DNA of 39,683 nucleotides from Actinomadura roseirufa (GTDB taxonomy: Bacteria > Actinomycetota > Actinomycetes > Streptosporangiales > Streptosporangiaceae), in contig NZ_CAACVB010000049.1 of the NCBI RefSeq assembly GCF_900659635.1, positions 1 to 39,683 on the forward strand, written 5' to 3'. This document shows, piece after piece, positions 16,429 to 24,666 of the stretch. Position 1 is the stretch's first letter. Every line of letters starts with the position of its first letter. The notes under the pieces are model-generated. The model did no database searches. It was not told where the DNA came from and saw nothing but the letters and a program-made list of their open reading frames with translations. Made by a program: the position numbers and the translations under genes.

Positions 16429-17409
16429 ATGCACACCACCACTCCCGGGCCCGCCGGCCCCGCGATCTCCAGGCTCGGCCTCGGCTGCATGAGCATGACC
16501 GGCAGCTACGGCCCCGCCGATCCGGACGAGGCCGCCGCCACCCTGCTGGAAGCCCTCGACTCCGGCGTCACCCTCTTCGACACCGGCGACTTCTACGGCG
16601 ACGGCGCGAACGAGGAACTCCTCGGCCGGACCCTCGCCCCGCACCGCGACCGCGTCGTGCTGGCGACGAAGACGGGCGTCCGGCGCACCGCCGAAGGCCT
16701 GGTCCCCGCCGGGTCGCCCGACGATCTGCGCCGCGCCTGCGAAGCGTCGCTGCGCCGGCTTCGCACCGACCACATCGACGTGTACTACCTCGCCCGCGTC
16801 GACCCCGCCGTCCCCGTCGAGGAGTCGGTCGGCGCCCTGGCCGGCCTGGTCGCCCAGGGCAAGGTCGGCCGCATCGGACTGTCCGAGGTCTCCGCCGCCA
16901 CCCTCCGCCGCGCCCACGCCGTCCACCCGATCAGCGCCGTCCAGACCGAGTACTCGCTTTGGGAACGCCATGTCGAGGACGCCGTCCTGCCCACGCTCCG
17001 GGACCTCGGCGCCGTTCTGATCGCCTACAGCCCCCTCGGCCGCGGCCTGCTCACCGGGGCCGTCCGCCGCGCCACACGCTACGAGCGCGGCGACTTCCGC
17101 GCCACGGCCCCCCGCTACAACGGCGACGACCTCGAAGCCAACCTGGCCATCGTCGAGGCCATCACCCGCCTCGCCGTCGCCAGGGGCACCACCCCCGCCC
17201 AGGTCGCCCTCGCCTGGCTTCTCACCCGCGGCAGCGACGTCGTCCCCATTCCCGGCAGCTCGCGCCGCCCCCACCTGCGCGACAACCTGGCCGCCCTCGA
17301 CCTGCAGCTGACCGCGGCCGATCTCAACGCCATCGACGCCGCTGTCCCCGCCGCCGGAGCCCAGGGAGCCCGATACGGCGACCACGGCATCCGCATGATC
17401 GACCGATGA
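16429..17409 (+). CDS. Aldo/keto reductase-family protein lacking the catalytic His
   Basis: This 326-residue (alpha/beta)8-barrel protein belongs to the NADPH-dependent AKR family near the YakC/AKR13 group. D51 and Y56 (TLFDTGDFYGDGANEELLG) and K81 (VLATKTG) are present. The fourth tetrad residue is replaced: where relatives have YYLHRVDP this protein has YYLARVDP, so A122 stands in for His. The cofactor-binding end (VVPIPGSSRRPHLRDNLAAL) is intact. It should still bind NADPH, but activity may be weakened or changed. It sits 10 bases after the esterase with its own GGAGG ribosome site, in the TetR-controlled operon. Confidence 0.9.
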   Translation: MHTTTPGPAGPAISRLGLGCMSMTGSYGPADPDEAAATLLEALDSGVTLFDTGDFYGDGANEELLGRTLAPHRDRVVLATKTGVRRTAEGLVPAGSPDDLRRACEASLRRLRTDHIDVYYLARVDPAVPVEESVGALAGLVAQGKVGRIGLSEVSAATLRRAHAVHPISAVQTEYSLWERHVEDAVLPTLRDLGAVLIAYSPLGRGLLTGAVRRATRYERGDFRATAPRYNGDDLEANLAIVEAITRLAVARGTTPAQVALAWLLTRGSDVVPIPGSSRRPHLRDNLAALDLQLTAADLNAIDAAVPAAGAQGARYGDHGIRMIDR

Positions 17410-17464
17410 GACCCGGAGCCGTACGAGTTACGGGGGTGTGGAGGTAGGCGCGAACAAGGAGGTG

Positions 17465-17608
17465 ATGGCCCCTCCCGCAAAACCCGTTGATGGATTATGG
17501 CGACCACTGCTACCTTCCCGGAAGGCCGTGCCAGAGAACGAGGAGGTGGTACCCGTGAACGCAGTATCGACATGGGTGCTCCCCTCCGGGGTCGCGGTCG
17601 GACGATAG
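17465..17608 (+). CDS. Candidate small ORF, 47 residues, or internal 17-residue peptide
   Basis: A short frame from ATG 17465 to TAG 17608 is preceded by AAGGAGGTG, but only 2 bases separate AGGAGG from the ATG. A second in-phase start, GTG 17555, has AGGAGGTGG at ideal spacing and would give the 17-residue peptide MNAVSTWVLPSGVAVGR. I recognise no family. It lies between the reductase and the alpha/beta hydrolase at 17654, so it could be a leader peptide or a small protein. Two strong ribosome sites within 90 bases are the only evidence. Confidence 0.35.
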   Translation: MAPPAKPVDGLWRPLLPSRKAVPENEEVVPVNAVSTWVLPSGVAVGR

Positions 17609-17653
17609 GTCGTCCGGGAGCGCCGTTCATGAGCACTCCCGAAAGGCACGACC

Positions 17654-18385
17654 ATGCAGTTCACCTCCGAGCGGCGCCTCGACGACGGCGTCCTGGAACG
17701 CGAATTCACCCTTGATGAGGTCCCCGGCATCCTGTGGACGCCCGCCGCCGCGTCCGCGCCAGCGCCGCTGATCCTGATCGGCCACCCCGGCGGACTGCGC
17801 GCGATGTACCCCCGGCTGGTGGCCCGGGCCCGGCACTGCGCGGCGGACGGCTTCGCCGCGGCCGCCATCGAGCTCCCCTGGAGCGGTGACCGGCCCCGCT
17901 CGGCCGCCGCCGAGCAGGCCCGCGCCGACCTGCGCGCGGCGCTGGAGGCCGGTGGGCCGGTCGACGAGGACATCGTCGACCGGCTCATCCTACCCCTGGT
18001 CGAGAAGTCGGTCCCCGAATGGCGGGCCACGCTGGACGCGCTTCTTTCACTGCCCGAGATCGGCGGCCCGGTCGGGTACTCGGGAGGAGTGATCGCCATC
18101 GGTGTCCGGCTGGCGGTGGTCGAGCCGCGCGTCTCGGCCGCCGTTCTGTTCGCCGGGAGTTTCGTGCCTCGCGCCTTCTTCGAGGAGGCCCGGCAGGTCA
18201 CCATTCCGCTGCACGTCCTTCTGCAGTGGGACGATGAAGGGAACGACCGGCAGGCGGCCCTGGACCTGTTCGACGCCTTCGGCTCCCAGGAGAAGACACT
18301 GCACGCCAATATGGGCGGGCACACCGGCGTCCCGCAGTTCGCCGGGGACGCGGCGGCCCAGTTCTTCACCCGGCATCTGAGCTAG
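17654..18385 (+). CDS. Alpha/beta hydrolase (dienelactone-hydrolase-like)
   Basis: The 243-residue cytoplasmic protein has an oxyanion-like ILIGHPGG, a nucleophile elbow GPVGYSGGVIAIG (Ser), and a terminal His in HANMGGHTGVPQF. The order and length fit the dienelactone hydrolase and acetyl-esterase branch of the fold. ATG 17654 follows GAAAGG. A strong stem-loop follows the stop. The natural substrate cannot be read from the sequence. It may belong with the preceding esterase-reductase operon, but a gap of about 245 bases argues for its own promoter. Confidence 0.85.
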   Translation: MQFTSERRLDDGVLEREFTLDEVPGILWTPAAASAPAPLILIGHPGGLRAMYPRLVARARHCAADGFAAAAIELPWSGDRPRSAAAEQARADLRAALEAGGPVDEDIVDRLILPLVEKSVPEWRATLDALLSLPEIGGPVGYSGGVIAIGVRLAVVEPRVSAAVLFAGSFVPRAFFEEARQVTIPLHVLLQWDDEGNDRQAALDLFDAFGSQEKTLHANMGGHTGVPQFAGDAAAQFFTRHLS

Positions 18386-18423
18386 CCGCCGCCCGGCGGC
18401 GGCCCGCGCTGCTTCCGCCGTGG

Positions 18424-18464
18424 CCCTCCGGGGGCGGCTCCATGCCGGAGCCGCCCCCGGAGGG
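18424..18464. terminator. 18-bp perfect stem-loop between convergent genes
   Basis: CCCTCCGGGGGCGGCTCC (18424-18441) pairs fully with 18447-18464 around ATGCC. It stands between the alpha/beta hydrolase (plus) and the DUF1062 gene (minus), 39 bases past the hydrolase stop, and can act in both directions. Confidence 0.85.
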
Positions 18465-18517
18465 GGTGTGTTTCACGCGGATGCCTGGGAGGATCGCGCG
18501 CTGCGGTCACATCCCCG

Positions 18518-19078
18518 CTAGTCCCCCGCCATCACGGTGAACGTGAATCCGGTGCTCGTCGGACGGCGCAGCGGAATCTCGCACTTGACCCGGCGCAGCA
18601 CCTCGTTCCTGCTGAGGCCGAGACCTTTCGCGATGAGCCGGTCCGGACGCACCGGTACCGGATCGTCGAAGACGACCTCCACCTGGACCGGCCAAGGCTC
18701 GTCGAGCCACGGCGACGGGGTGTCCAGCCGCCAAGCCCCCGTCCAGTCGAGGGTGAAGCGGTTGCGCCGGGCGAGCAGCGGATCCAGCAGCCTGGACGCC
18801 ACCAGTTCCTGATCGTTGGCGCGGTAGCCGTGGAGCTCGGCCGGATCGAGAGATCTGACCGGTGCCCGCTCGTGCACGGTGAGCTTGCCCGTCCGATCGC
18901 AGGACACGCAGCGAACGAGCAGCCACACGTCCAGCAGCTTGTCGTTGGCGTTGACGCGGAACCTGCCCTCGCCGGTGGTGGCCGACTCTGAACGGCAGTC
19001 GACGCACCGCAGCGACAGCAGAGGCAGCCCGGTCCGGCGGACGACCCAGGGCAGCACGATATGAGGTTGTGAAGACAT
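18518..19078 (-). CDS. DUF1062 family protein
   Basis: The 186-residue protein has paired Cys motifs, LRCVDCRSES (CxxC) and LVRCVSCDRTGK (CxxC), that probably bind one zinc ion, with FRVNANDKLLDVWLL between them. This pattern, together with LSRNEVLRRVKCEIPL near the C-terminus, identifies DUF1062, a family of unknown role. It is cytoplasmic, with no signal or membrane segment. It stands alone, convergent with the alpha/beta hydrolase. An 8-bp inverted repeat (19098-19121) upstream may be its operator. Confidence 0.85.
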   Translation of the reverse strand: MSSQPHIVLPWVVRRTGLPLLSLRCVDCRSESATTGEGRFRVNANDKLLDVWLLVRCVSCDRTGKLTVHERAPVRSLDPAELHGYRANDQELVASRLLDPLLARRNRFTLDWTGAWRLDTPSPWLDEPWPVQVEVVFDDPVPVRPDRLIAKGLGLSRNEVLRRVKCEIPLRRPTSTGFTFTVMAGD

Positions 19079-19097
19079 GAGCTCTCTTGACCTGACA

Positions 19098-19121
19098 CGA
19101 GGCCGATTGCGCGCGGCCTCG
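19098..19121. promoter_or_regulatory. 8-bp inverted repeat upstream of the DUF1062 gene
   Basis: CGAGGCCG (19098-19105) and CGGCCTCG (19114-19121) are separated by 8 bases and lie 20 bases upstream of the start codon, where an operator would act. Confidence 0.4.
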
Positions 19122-19415
19122 AACGCTGTATGACCGGGCGCGCGAGGGCAGCCCGGCGGAACCGACGAGAGCGTCGGCTACAGGTGAGCGGAAGAACGTG
19201 TCAGATCTAAAGAGCAGGCGGGGTCACGCGGTCTGTCCTCTGTCTTCACTGCGATGGGTCGCAGGCTACCTACGGGAACACGGAAGGAAGACCCACAGGG
19301 GTTTCCACCGAAACTCGGTCAATGCTACCGGGACACCCTCAGCGCCCAAGGCGACGGTCTCGTCGAGGCCCTGGCCGGTAGCCGTCGCTGAGGTGAGGGT
19401 CGGCAAGGCTCCGCG
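19122..19415. other. Intergenic region, nothing recognised
   Basis: This stretch lies between the DUF1062 gene's upstream region and the end of the VOC gene. It holds a few AT-richer patches but no ribosome site, coding frame or hairpin that I would defend. Confidence 0.4.
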
Positions 19416-20153
19416 TCAGCGCGGGGTGAGGACGCAGAACTCGTTGCCCTCCGGGTCGGCGAGGACCGTCCACGGGACGTCCCCCTGACCGACGTCGATG
19501 TCGGTGGCGCCGAGAGCCCGCAGCCGCGTCGCCTCCGCCGTCTGGTCGTCACCCGGGTACGGCCGCAGATCGAGATGGACGCGGTTCTTCACGGTCTTGA
19601 CGTCGGGAGTGCGGAGGAACTCCAGAAACGGCCCGACACCCTGAGCCGAGCGCAGCGCCGCGTGATCATCGGTCACCTCGTGCAGGGTCCAGTCCATCGC
19701 CTCGTTCCAGAACCGGGCCATGGCCCGAGGATCGGCGCAATCGACCGCCACCGCGGCGATCGGCCCGGTGTCCCGGTAAATCGATCGAGGCTCCAGGACG
19801 CAGAATTCGTTGCCCTCCGGGTCGGCGAGGACCGTCCACGGGACGTCGCCCTGGCCAAGGTCGACAGGCGTCGCCCCAAGGGCCCGCAGGCGCGTGACGA
19901 GGTCGGACTGGTGGGCCGCTGAGGTGGTGGCGAGGTCGATGTGCACGCGGTTCTTCACCGTTTTGGGTTCCGGGTCGCGGACGACGTCGACGCAAACGGC
20001 GGCGGGGTCGGGATAGACAAAGCCCTCAGGTTCAAGGTTGGTCACCCCGGGCCCTTCGCTGGAGATGCCCCAGCCGAGTGCCTGCGCCCAAAACCGGCCG
20101 ATTTCAGAGTCATCCTCGGCTTTCATATGGATCTGCACAAGCCTCGTCGCCAT
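19416..20153 (-). CDS. Two-domain VOC (glyoxalase-fold) family protein
   Basis: The 245-residue protein is made of two tandem VOC modules (about 1-120 and 123-245), each ending in the same block, GDVPWTVLADPEGNEFCVL. Each module also has a KTVKNRVH(I/L)DL strand. This is the actinomycete glyoxalase-like domain often seen in resistance or unassigned VOC proteins; the substrate is unknown. ATG 20153 (MATRLVQIHMKAEDD) is chosen because the open frame upstream is not VOC-like. The two copies of the block match at 59 of 62 DNA bases, far more than needed for protein conservation, suggesting a recent duplication or gene conversion. Confidence 0.88.
   Translation of the reverse strand: MATRLVQIHMKAEDDSEIGRFWAQALGWGISSEGPGVTNLEPEGFVYPDPAAVCVDVVRDPEPKTVKNRVHIDLATTSAAHQSDLVTRLRALGATPVDLGQGDVPWTVLADPEGNEFCVLEPRSIYRDTGPIAAVAVDCADPRAMARFWNEAMDWTLHEVTDDHAALRSAQGVGPFLEFLRTPDVKTVKNRVHLDLRPYPGDDQTAEATRLRALGATDIDVGQGDVPWTVLADPEGNEFCVLTPR
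19429..19490. repeat. Intragenic direct repeat, copy 1 (VOC gene)
   Basis: This segment matches 19795-19856 at 59 of 62 bases, including 41 identical bases in a row, at a distance of 366 bases (122 codons). It encodes the shared end of the second VOC module. Confidence 0.85.
19795..19856. repeat. Intragenic direct repeat, copy 2 (VOC gene)
   Basis: This is the partner of 19429-19490 and encodes the end of the first VOC module. Confidence 0.85.
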
Positions 20154-20177
20154 ACCACCGATCCTATGACCAGGCGG

Positions 20178-20242
20178 ATCAGGTAACCGGTCCGCGCGGC
20201 CCGCCTGCACCATCGGGGCGGTCAAGGCGACAGCGGCGACGC
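20178..20242 (-). repeat. 65-bp inverted repeat, internal copy
   Basis: Its reverse complement is identical to the last 65 bases of the window (39619-39683). It lies in the short gap between the VOC start (20153) and the FAD monooxygenase stop (20293). Confidence 0.95.
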
Positions 20243-20292
20243 GCCGCTCGGCGGTTTCGGCATGGCCGGTGCGGGGCGTCATCGAGGAGCCG

Positions 20293-21477
20293 CTACGGGA
20301 CGACCGTTTGGTCCCAGTCGATGTGGTGCCGGTGCACCGGCGCGAACATCTGCTCGGGTGTCGGGAAGGCGGGCCGTCCTGCGGACTGGCCCGGTTCGAT
20401 TTCGGTCCGGCCCGCCTTGGCCTTGTTCTTGGCGGCGGCGTCACCGGTGATCGCCGCGACGCGGGGGCGGCGCAGGCCCTCGTAGGCGGTGAACGCGGAG
20501 GTGACGTCGGGCAGGTCGCGCAGGCAGCGGGCGAGCTCGATCGCGCTCTCGGCGGTGATGGACGCGCCCTGTCCGGAGGTGGAGGAGGGGGCGTGCGCCG
20601 AGTCGCCGACGAGCACCATGCGGCCGCGGTGCCAGTGCGGGACGTCCGGCATGTACTCCATGGGGCCCACGACGTACATCTCGCCCGGGTCGGTGTGCTC
20701 CAGCAGGGCCTGGCCGGGCACGTGGCCCGCGTACAGCTCGCGCAGCCGCGCCAGCCAGTCGGCGGCGGGCACCTCGCGGACCTCGGCGGCCGACATCGGC
20801 TCTTGGCGGGGCAGGCTGCCGAACCAGATGACGCGGCCGTCCGGCGTGGTCCAGTAGCCGAGGAACGCCTTGCCGAAGGCGAAGTGCATCATGCCCGGCC
20901 TGGTCTGCACGTCGCTGCCGACGGCGGGACCGCCGAAGCTCAGCACGCCGCCGTAGGCCGGACCGGGCGCTCCGGGGTCGATGAGGGAACGCACGGTGGA
21001 GCGAATGCCATCGGCGCCGATCAGCACGTCGCCGGTCGCGGTGCCGCCGTCGGCGAAGTGGGCGGTGACCTCGTCGCCCGTGTCGGTGGCGGCGACGAGC
21101 CGCCTGCCGTACTCGATCCGCACGCCCTCGGCCACCGCGTGGCCGGCCAGCGCCCGGAACAGGTCGGCGCGCGCCATCGCCCTGGTCGCGGGCAGTTCGG
21201 GGAAGCCCGCGAACTCGGTGAGCACGTTTCCGGCGCCGTCGGCCATCACCACGCCGGGCACCGGGTGGCTGACGGCCGCCACCGCCTGGTCCGCGCCGAC
21301 GATCCGCAGCGCGTCCAGCCCGTTGGGCGCCACGGTCAGCATCGCGCCCAAGCCGTCGGCGGCGGACGGGTGAGCCTCGTACACGGTCGTCTCGATGCCC
21401 GCCTTGCGCAGCGCCAGCGCCGTCACCGGCCCGGCGATGCCGCCCCCGATCACCAGTGCCCTCTTGATCCCGGTCAT
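20293..21477 (-). CDS. FAD-dependent monooxygenase (PHBH fold)
   Basis: This 394-residue single-component flavoprotein hydroxylase has the N-terminal FAD motif VIGGGIAGPVTALALRKAGI, the DG motif VLIGADGIRSTVRSL, and the GD motif MVLVGDSAHAPSSTSGQGAS. Its length matches the zeaxanthin-epoxidase-like and TetX-like group, without the thioredoxin tail seen in the enzyme at 5719. It is cytoplasmic; the substrate is unknown, but TetX-type members inactivate antibiotics. A GAGGAGA ribosome site precedes ATG 21477. It is divergent from the PadR regulator at 21547, with repeated ACTAGT boxes between, and is likely repressed by it. Confidence 0.9.
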   Translation of the reverse strand: MTGIKRALVIGGGIAGPVTALALRKAGIETTVYEAHPSAADGLGAMLTVAPNGLDALRIVGADQAVAAVSHPVPGVVMADGAGNVLTEFAGFPELPATRAMARADLFRALAGHAVAEGVRIEYGRRLVAATDTGDEVTAHFADGGTATGDVLIGADGIRSTVRSLIDPGAPGPAYGGVLSFGGPAVGSDVQTRPGMMHFAFGKAFLGYWTTPDGRVIWFGSLPRQEPMSAAEVREVPAADWLARLRELYAGHVPGQALLEHTDPGEMYVVGPMEYMPDVPHWHRGRMVLVGDSAHAPSSTSGQGASITAESAIELARCLRDLPDVTSAFTAYEGLRRPRVAAITGDAAAKNKAKAGRTEIEPGQSAGRPAFPTPEQMFAPVHRHHIDWDQTVVP

Positions 21478-21513
21478 CTCGATCTCCTCTCAGTCGGCGC
21501 ATAGTCGCACTGA

Positions 21514-21536
21514 AACTAGTGTTGCGTCAACTAGTG
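21514..21536. promoter_or_regulatory. Repeated AACTAGTG boxes, likely PadR operator
   Basis: AACTAGTG occurs at 21514-21521 and 21529-21536. Each contains the palindrome ACTAGT, and the pair also forms a dyad with 6-bp arms. The boxes lie in the 69-base gap between the FAD monooxygenase and PadR starts. Confidence 0.65.
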
Positions 21537-21546
21537 GCTTTGAGGC

Positions 21547-22200
21547 ATGGTTGAGGGCATGAGCAGTCCCGTTCGCAGCTCTCCGCTCGCCCTCACGGTG
21601 CTGGCCCTGCTGCACCACGGGCCGCTGCACCCCTACGGCGTCCAGCGGCTGATCAGGCAGTGGGGCAAGGACCAGGTCGTCAACGTCAACCAGCGCGCGA
21701 GCCTCTACCGCACGATCGACCGGCTGCAGGCGGCGGGCCTGATCGGCGTCCGGGACACCGAACGCGACCACGCCTATCCCGAGCGGACGGTGTACGAGAT
21801 CACCGACGCCGGGCGCGACGTCGCCCGCCAGTGGCTGCGCCAGATGCTGAGCGAGCCCAAGCAGGAGTTCCCCGAGTTCCCGGCGGCGCTGTCACACCTG
21901 CTCCTGCTCGATCCGGAGGAGATTCTCGGCGCGCTGGAGCGGCGCGCGAACATCCTCGACCAGACGCTGGCCAGGCTCGATGCCGGTCTCGCGGCCCAGG
22001 CGGAGCAGGGGCTGCCACGGATCTCCGTGCTCGAAACCGAGTACGTCCGCGCCGTCACCGCCGCCGAGAAGCGGTGGCTGACCTCGGTGGCCGACGATCT
22101 GCGGGCCGGGCGCCTGACCTGGTCCCTGGACCAGTTGAACGCCTTCGCCGCCGCTCAGCAGGACGCCCCGGAAGCACCTCAGCGCGGCTCGGGCGCGTAG
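21547..22200 (+). CDS. PadR-family regulator
   Basis: The 217-residue protein has an N-terminal winged helix (LALTVLALLHHGPLHPYGVQ, VNQRASLYRTIDRLQAAGLI, RTVYEITDAGRDVARQWLRQ) and a C-terminal helical Vir-like dimerisation domain (about 95-205). PadR proteins are usually repressors released by phenolic or drug-like ligands. ATG 21547 or the in-phase ATG 21559 could start it; neither has a well-spaced ribosome site, so the message may be nearly leaderless. It very likely controls the divergent FAD monooxygenase through the ACTAGT boxes. Confidence 0.9.
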   Translation: MVEGMSSPVRSSPLALTVLALLHHGPLHPYGVQRLIRQWGKDQVVNVNQRASLYRTIDRLQAAGLIGVRDTERDHAYPERTVYEITDAGRDVARQWLRQMLSEPKQEFPEFPAALSHLLLLDPEEILGALERRANILDQTLARLDAGLAAQAEQGLPRISVLETEYVRAVTAAEKRWLTSVADDLRAGRLTWSLDQLNAFAAAQQDAPEAPQRGSGA

Positions 22201-22250
22201 CCCCTCTCCCCCACCCCAAGATCACCCGGCTCGGACGGGCAGTCGGACGA

Positions 22251-22751
22251 TCATCGCGGGTGAGGGACGTCCGACAGGGGCGGGGCGGCCTGCTGCTCGA
22301 TCAGGCGGCGCAGCAGATCGACGAGTTGCCGGCGTTCGGCCTCGGTGAAGCTGCCGAAGATGTGCGCGTTCGCCTCTTCGAAGAGCCGCCGCGCCTCGGC
22401 CAGAACCCGCTCGCCGCGGGGCGTCAGCACGATGAGGTACGCGCGCCGGTCCTGCGGCGCCCGCTCGCGCGAGACCAGCCCCGCCTCCTCCAGTTCGTCG
22501 ATGAGCCGGACCATCGTGGACTTGTCGATGCCGATGTGGCCGATCAGGTCCCGCTGGTTGACCGGGCCGTACATCGGCAGCGCGAGCAGCACGACGAGGC
22601 CGCGGACGGTGATGCCCAGCGGGCTCAGCGCCTGGTTCGCGCGCGCCCGGCTCCGGTTGTGGGCCTCGGCCAGCAGCATGCCGAATCCAGCGTGATCGGC
22701 GGCCGGGCCGCCGTCCCCGGCCAGGAGGCGTTCGAGCAGGTCATCGAGCAT
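22251..22751 (-). CDS. MarR-family regulator
   Basis: The 166-residue protein has a central winged-helix domain: LGITVRGLVVLLALPMYGPV, NQRDLIGHIGIDKSTMVRLI (recognition helix), DELEEAGLVSRERAPQDRRA with the conserved wing DRR. Flanking helices form the dimer. It is divergent from the amidohydrolase/ABC exporter operon, with a 21-bp dyad between, so it should repress that operon and itself. MarR proteins typically respond to aromatic or phenolic ligands. Confidence 0.93.
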   Translation of the reverse strand: MLDDLLERLLAGDGGPAADHAGFGMLLAEAHNRSRARANQALSPLGITVRGLVVLLALPMYGPVNQRDLIGHIGIDKSTMVRLIDELEEAGLVSRERAPQDRRAYLIVLTPRGERVLAEARRLFEEANAHIFGSFTEAERRQLVDLLRRLIEQQAAPPLSDVPHPR

Positions 22752-22774
22752 GCCCTCAGTCTAATGCCACCTGA

Positions 22775-22803
22775 TATAGTCTCAGTTGAGATTATCTCAG
22801 CTG
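22775..22803 (+). promoter_or_regulatory. MarR-type dyad with overlapping -10 region
   Basis: The 21-bp dyad CAGTTGAGAT-T-ATCTCAGCTG (22783-22803) has a single mismatched pair. TATAGT (22775-22780) just before it looks like a -10 for the plus-strand operon, placing the dyad over the transcription start. The MarR gene starts at 22751 on the other strand. Confidence 0.75.
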
Positions 22804-22833
22804 CACAATCTCTCGACCGACCAGGAGACGCCC

Positions 22834-23910
22834 ATGCCCGAGCTGACCCGCCGGGGCACGCTCAAGCTGACCGCCGCGAGCGGCCTGGTGGCGGCGGCCG
22901 GCGCCGCGCCCGTGCCGCTGTCGGCGCGCGGCGCCGCCGCGAGCCCTCGCCGCCCCTCGCACGCACGGATCGACACCCACCACCACGCCTTGCCGAAGAG
23001 GATGCGGGAATGGGCGATCGCCCAGCGCATCATCCCGCCCACCGGCGGTCCCTCCTGGGCCAACTGGACCCTGCTGGGCACGCTGGCGACCATGGAGGCC
23101 AACGGCATCGCCGTGGGAGTGGCCTCCGCGCCCATACCGGCCGAGGTGTTCGCGGACCGCAAGGTCGCCGAGTCGGGCGTGCCCGAGTGCAACGAGTCAC
23201 TCGCCGAGCTGGTGCGCGAACAGCCCACCCGGTTCGGCTTCTTCGCCAACGTGGCCATGCTCCACCCGGACCTGGCGCTCAAGCAGATCGCGTACGCGCT
23301 GGACGAGCTGGGCGCCGACGGGGTGCTGCTCAACACCTCGGCCGGCGGGCGCTACCTCGGCGACCGCGCGTTCGACCCGCTGCTGGCCGAGCTCGACCGC
23401 CGCGGCGCCGTCGTGTTCACCCACCCGTTCTCGCCCAAGGGGATCGTGAAGGTGCCCGAGGTGGGAGACTGGCTCGGCGACTTCCTGCTGGACACCACCC
23501 GCACCGCGCTCAGCCTGATCGCCTCCGGGGCCCTGGACCGGTACCGCCGGCTGTCGATCATCTTGTCCCACGGGGGCGGGTTCCTGCCGTACATGGCCGG
23601 CCGCGTCGAGCGCTGGGGCAGGGAGGACGAGGACGGGCCCGACCCGGCGAAGTTCCGGCGGGCGCTGCGACGCTTCTACTACGACACGGCGCTGCCGATG
23701 TCCCCGTACGCCACCCCGACGCTGCTCGGCGCGGTCGGCGCCGAGCGCGTGCTGTTCGGCACCGACTGGCCCTCCAACTCCGCCCGCGAGGTGACCCGCA
23801 ACACCGCCGACCTCGACCGCGACCCCGGCCTGGACGACCGCGCGCGCCGGCTCATCGCCCGGGACAACGCGCTGCGCCTGTTCCCCCGCCTCGCGGGAGC
23901 GCGGCGATGA
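22834..23910 (+). CDS. Tat-exported amidohydrolase (ACMSD-like TIM barrel)
   Basis: The 358-residue protein begins with a twin-arginine signal (ELTRRGTLKLTAASGLVAAA, then an Ala-rich stretch), so it is probably exported folded. The mature part is an amidohydrolase_2 barrel: DTHHHALPKRM (His-x-His type metal site), TNPF-like VFTHPFSPKG (His), IILSHGGGFLPYMAGR (His) and RVLFGTDWPSNSA (Asp). Relatives decarboxylate or hydrate unsaturated carboxylic acids using Zn or Mn. ATG 22834 follows AGGAG at good spacing and starts directly at the signal peptide. Its stop overlaps the ABC ATPase start (ATGA), placing it at the head of a MarR-controlled operon. Confidence 0.87.
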   Translation: MPELTRRGTLKLTAASGLVAAAGAAPVPLSARGAAASPRRPSHARIDTHHHALPKRMREWAIAQRIIPPTGGPSWANWTLLGTLATMEANGIAVGVASAPIPAEVFADRKVAESGVPECNESLAELVREQPTRFGFFANVAMLHPDLALKQIAYALDELGADGVLLNTSAGGRYLGDRAFDPLLAELDRRGAVVFTHPFSPKGIVKVPEVGDWLGDFLLDTTRTALSLIASGALDRYRRLSIILSHGGGFLPYMAGRVERWGREDEDGPDPAKFRRALRRFYYDTALPMSPYATPTLLGAVGAERVLFGTDWPSNSAREVTRNTADLDRDPGLDDRARRLIARDNALRLFPRLAGARR

Positions 23911-24662
23911 TCGGGGCCCCGCGGGATGAGCGCGTCCGCGACCAGGTCATGACCGCGGACGACGTGGTCAAGACCTATGGTGCCGGTGACGGTGCGGTGG
24001 CCGCGCTGCGCGGAGTCTCGGCGGTGTTCGCCCGGGGCCAGTTCACCGCGATCATGGGACCGTCCGGGTCGGGGAAGTCGACCTTCCTGCATTGCCTGGC
24101 CGGACTGGACGCCGTGACCTCCGGCACCGTCGTCATCGGCGAGGTCGACATCACCGGCCTCTCGCGGACCCGGCTCACCGAGCTGCGCCGCGACCGGCTG
24201 GGGTTCGTCTTCCAGTCGTTCAACCTGCTGCCGATGCTGACCGCCGAGGAGAACATCCGGCTCACCGGGCGGCTGGCGGGCCGCGACCCGGACCGGGGGT
24301 GGTTCGACACGATCGTGGACGCCCTCGGCCTGCGCGAACGCCTGCGTCACCGGCCCGCCGAGATGTCCGGCGGCCAGCAGCAGCGGGTGGCCGTGGCGCG
24401 GGCGCTGCTGACCCGGCCGGAGGTGCTGTTCGCCGACGAGCCGACCGGCAACCTGGACTCGGCCTCCGGCGCCGAGGTGCTGGGCTTCCTGCGCACGGCC
24501 GTCGACTCCTACCGGCAGACGGTGATCATGGTGACGCACGATCCGGTGGCCGCCGCGCACGCCGACCGGGTGCTGTTCCTCGCCGACGGGACGATCGTCG
24601 ACGAGCTGGCGGGGCCCACCACCGACGCCGTGCACGCCCGCATGCGCGGGCTGGAGGGATGA
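23907..24662 (+). CDS. ABC transporter ATP-binding protein (LolD/MacB type)
   Basis: The 251-residue ATPase has Walker [16 protein letters not shown]-loop VFQSFNLLP, signature [16 protein letters not shown], Walker [17 protein letters not shown] and H-loop MVTHDP. The SGSGKST/EPTGNLD pattern places it with the LolD/FtsE/MacB exporters and mechanotransmission systems that pair with FtsX-like permeases. It overlaps the amidohydrolase stop by 4 bases, and the permease begins 5 bases after its own stop, so the three genes are one unit. It powers the permease at the inner face of the membrane. A shorter form from ATG 23949 is possible. Confidence 0.95.
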   Translation: MIGAPRDERVRDQVMTADDVVKTYGAGDGAVAALRGVSAVFARGQFTAIMGPSGSGKSTFLHCLAGLDAVTSGTVVIGEVDITGLSRTRLTELRRDRLGFVFQSFNLLPMLTAEENIRLTGRLAGRDPDRGWFDTIVDALGLRERLRHRPAEMSGGQQQRVAVARALLTRPEVLFADEPTGNLDSASGAEVLGFLRTAVDSYRQTVIMVTHDPVAAAHADRVLFLADGTIVDELAGPTTDAVHARMRGLEG

Positions 24663-24666
24663 CGCC

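Noticed and set aside
20269..21504. 411-codon plus-strand frame opposite the FAD monooxygenase at 20293-21477
   Set aside because: It is an antisense shadow with Gly/His/Arg-rich composition and no domain; the minus strand encodes clear flavoprotein motifs.
21660..24662. A single 1000-codon plus-strand frame from the PadR gene through to the ABC ATPase
   Set aside because: Only the last 251 codons are ABC-like; the rest is an out-of-phase reading of the PadR, MarR-region and amidohydrolase sequence. It is not a fusion protein.
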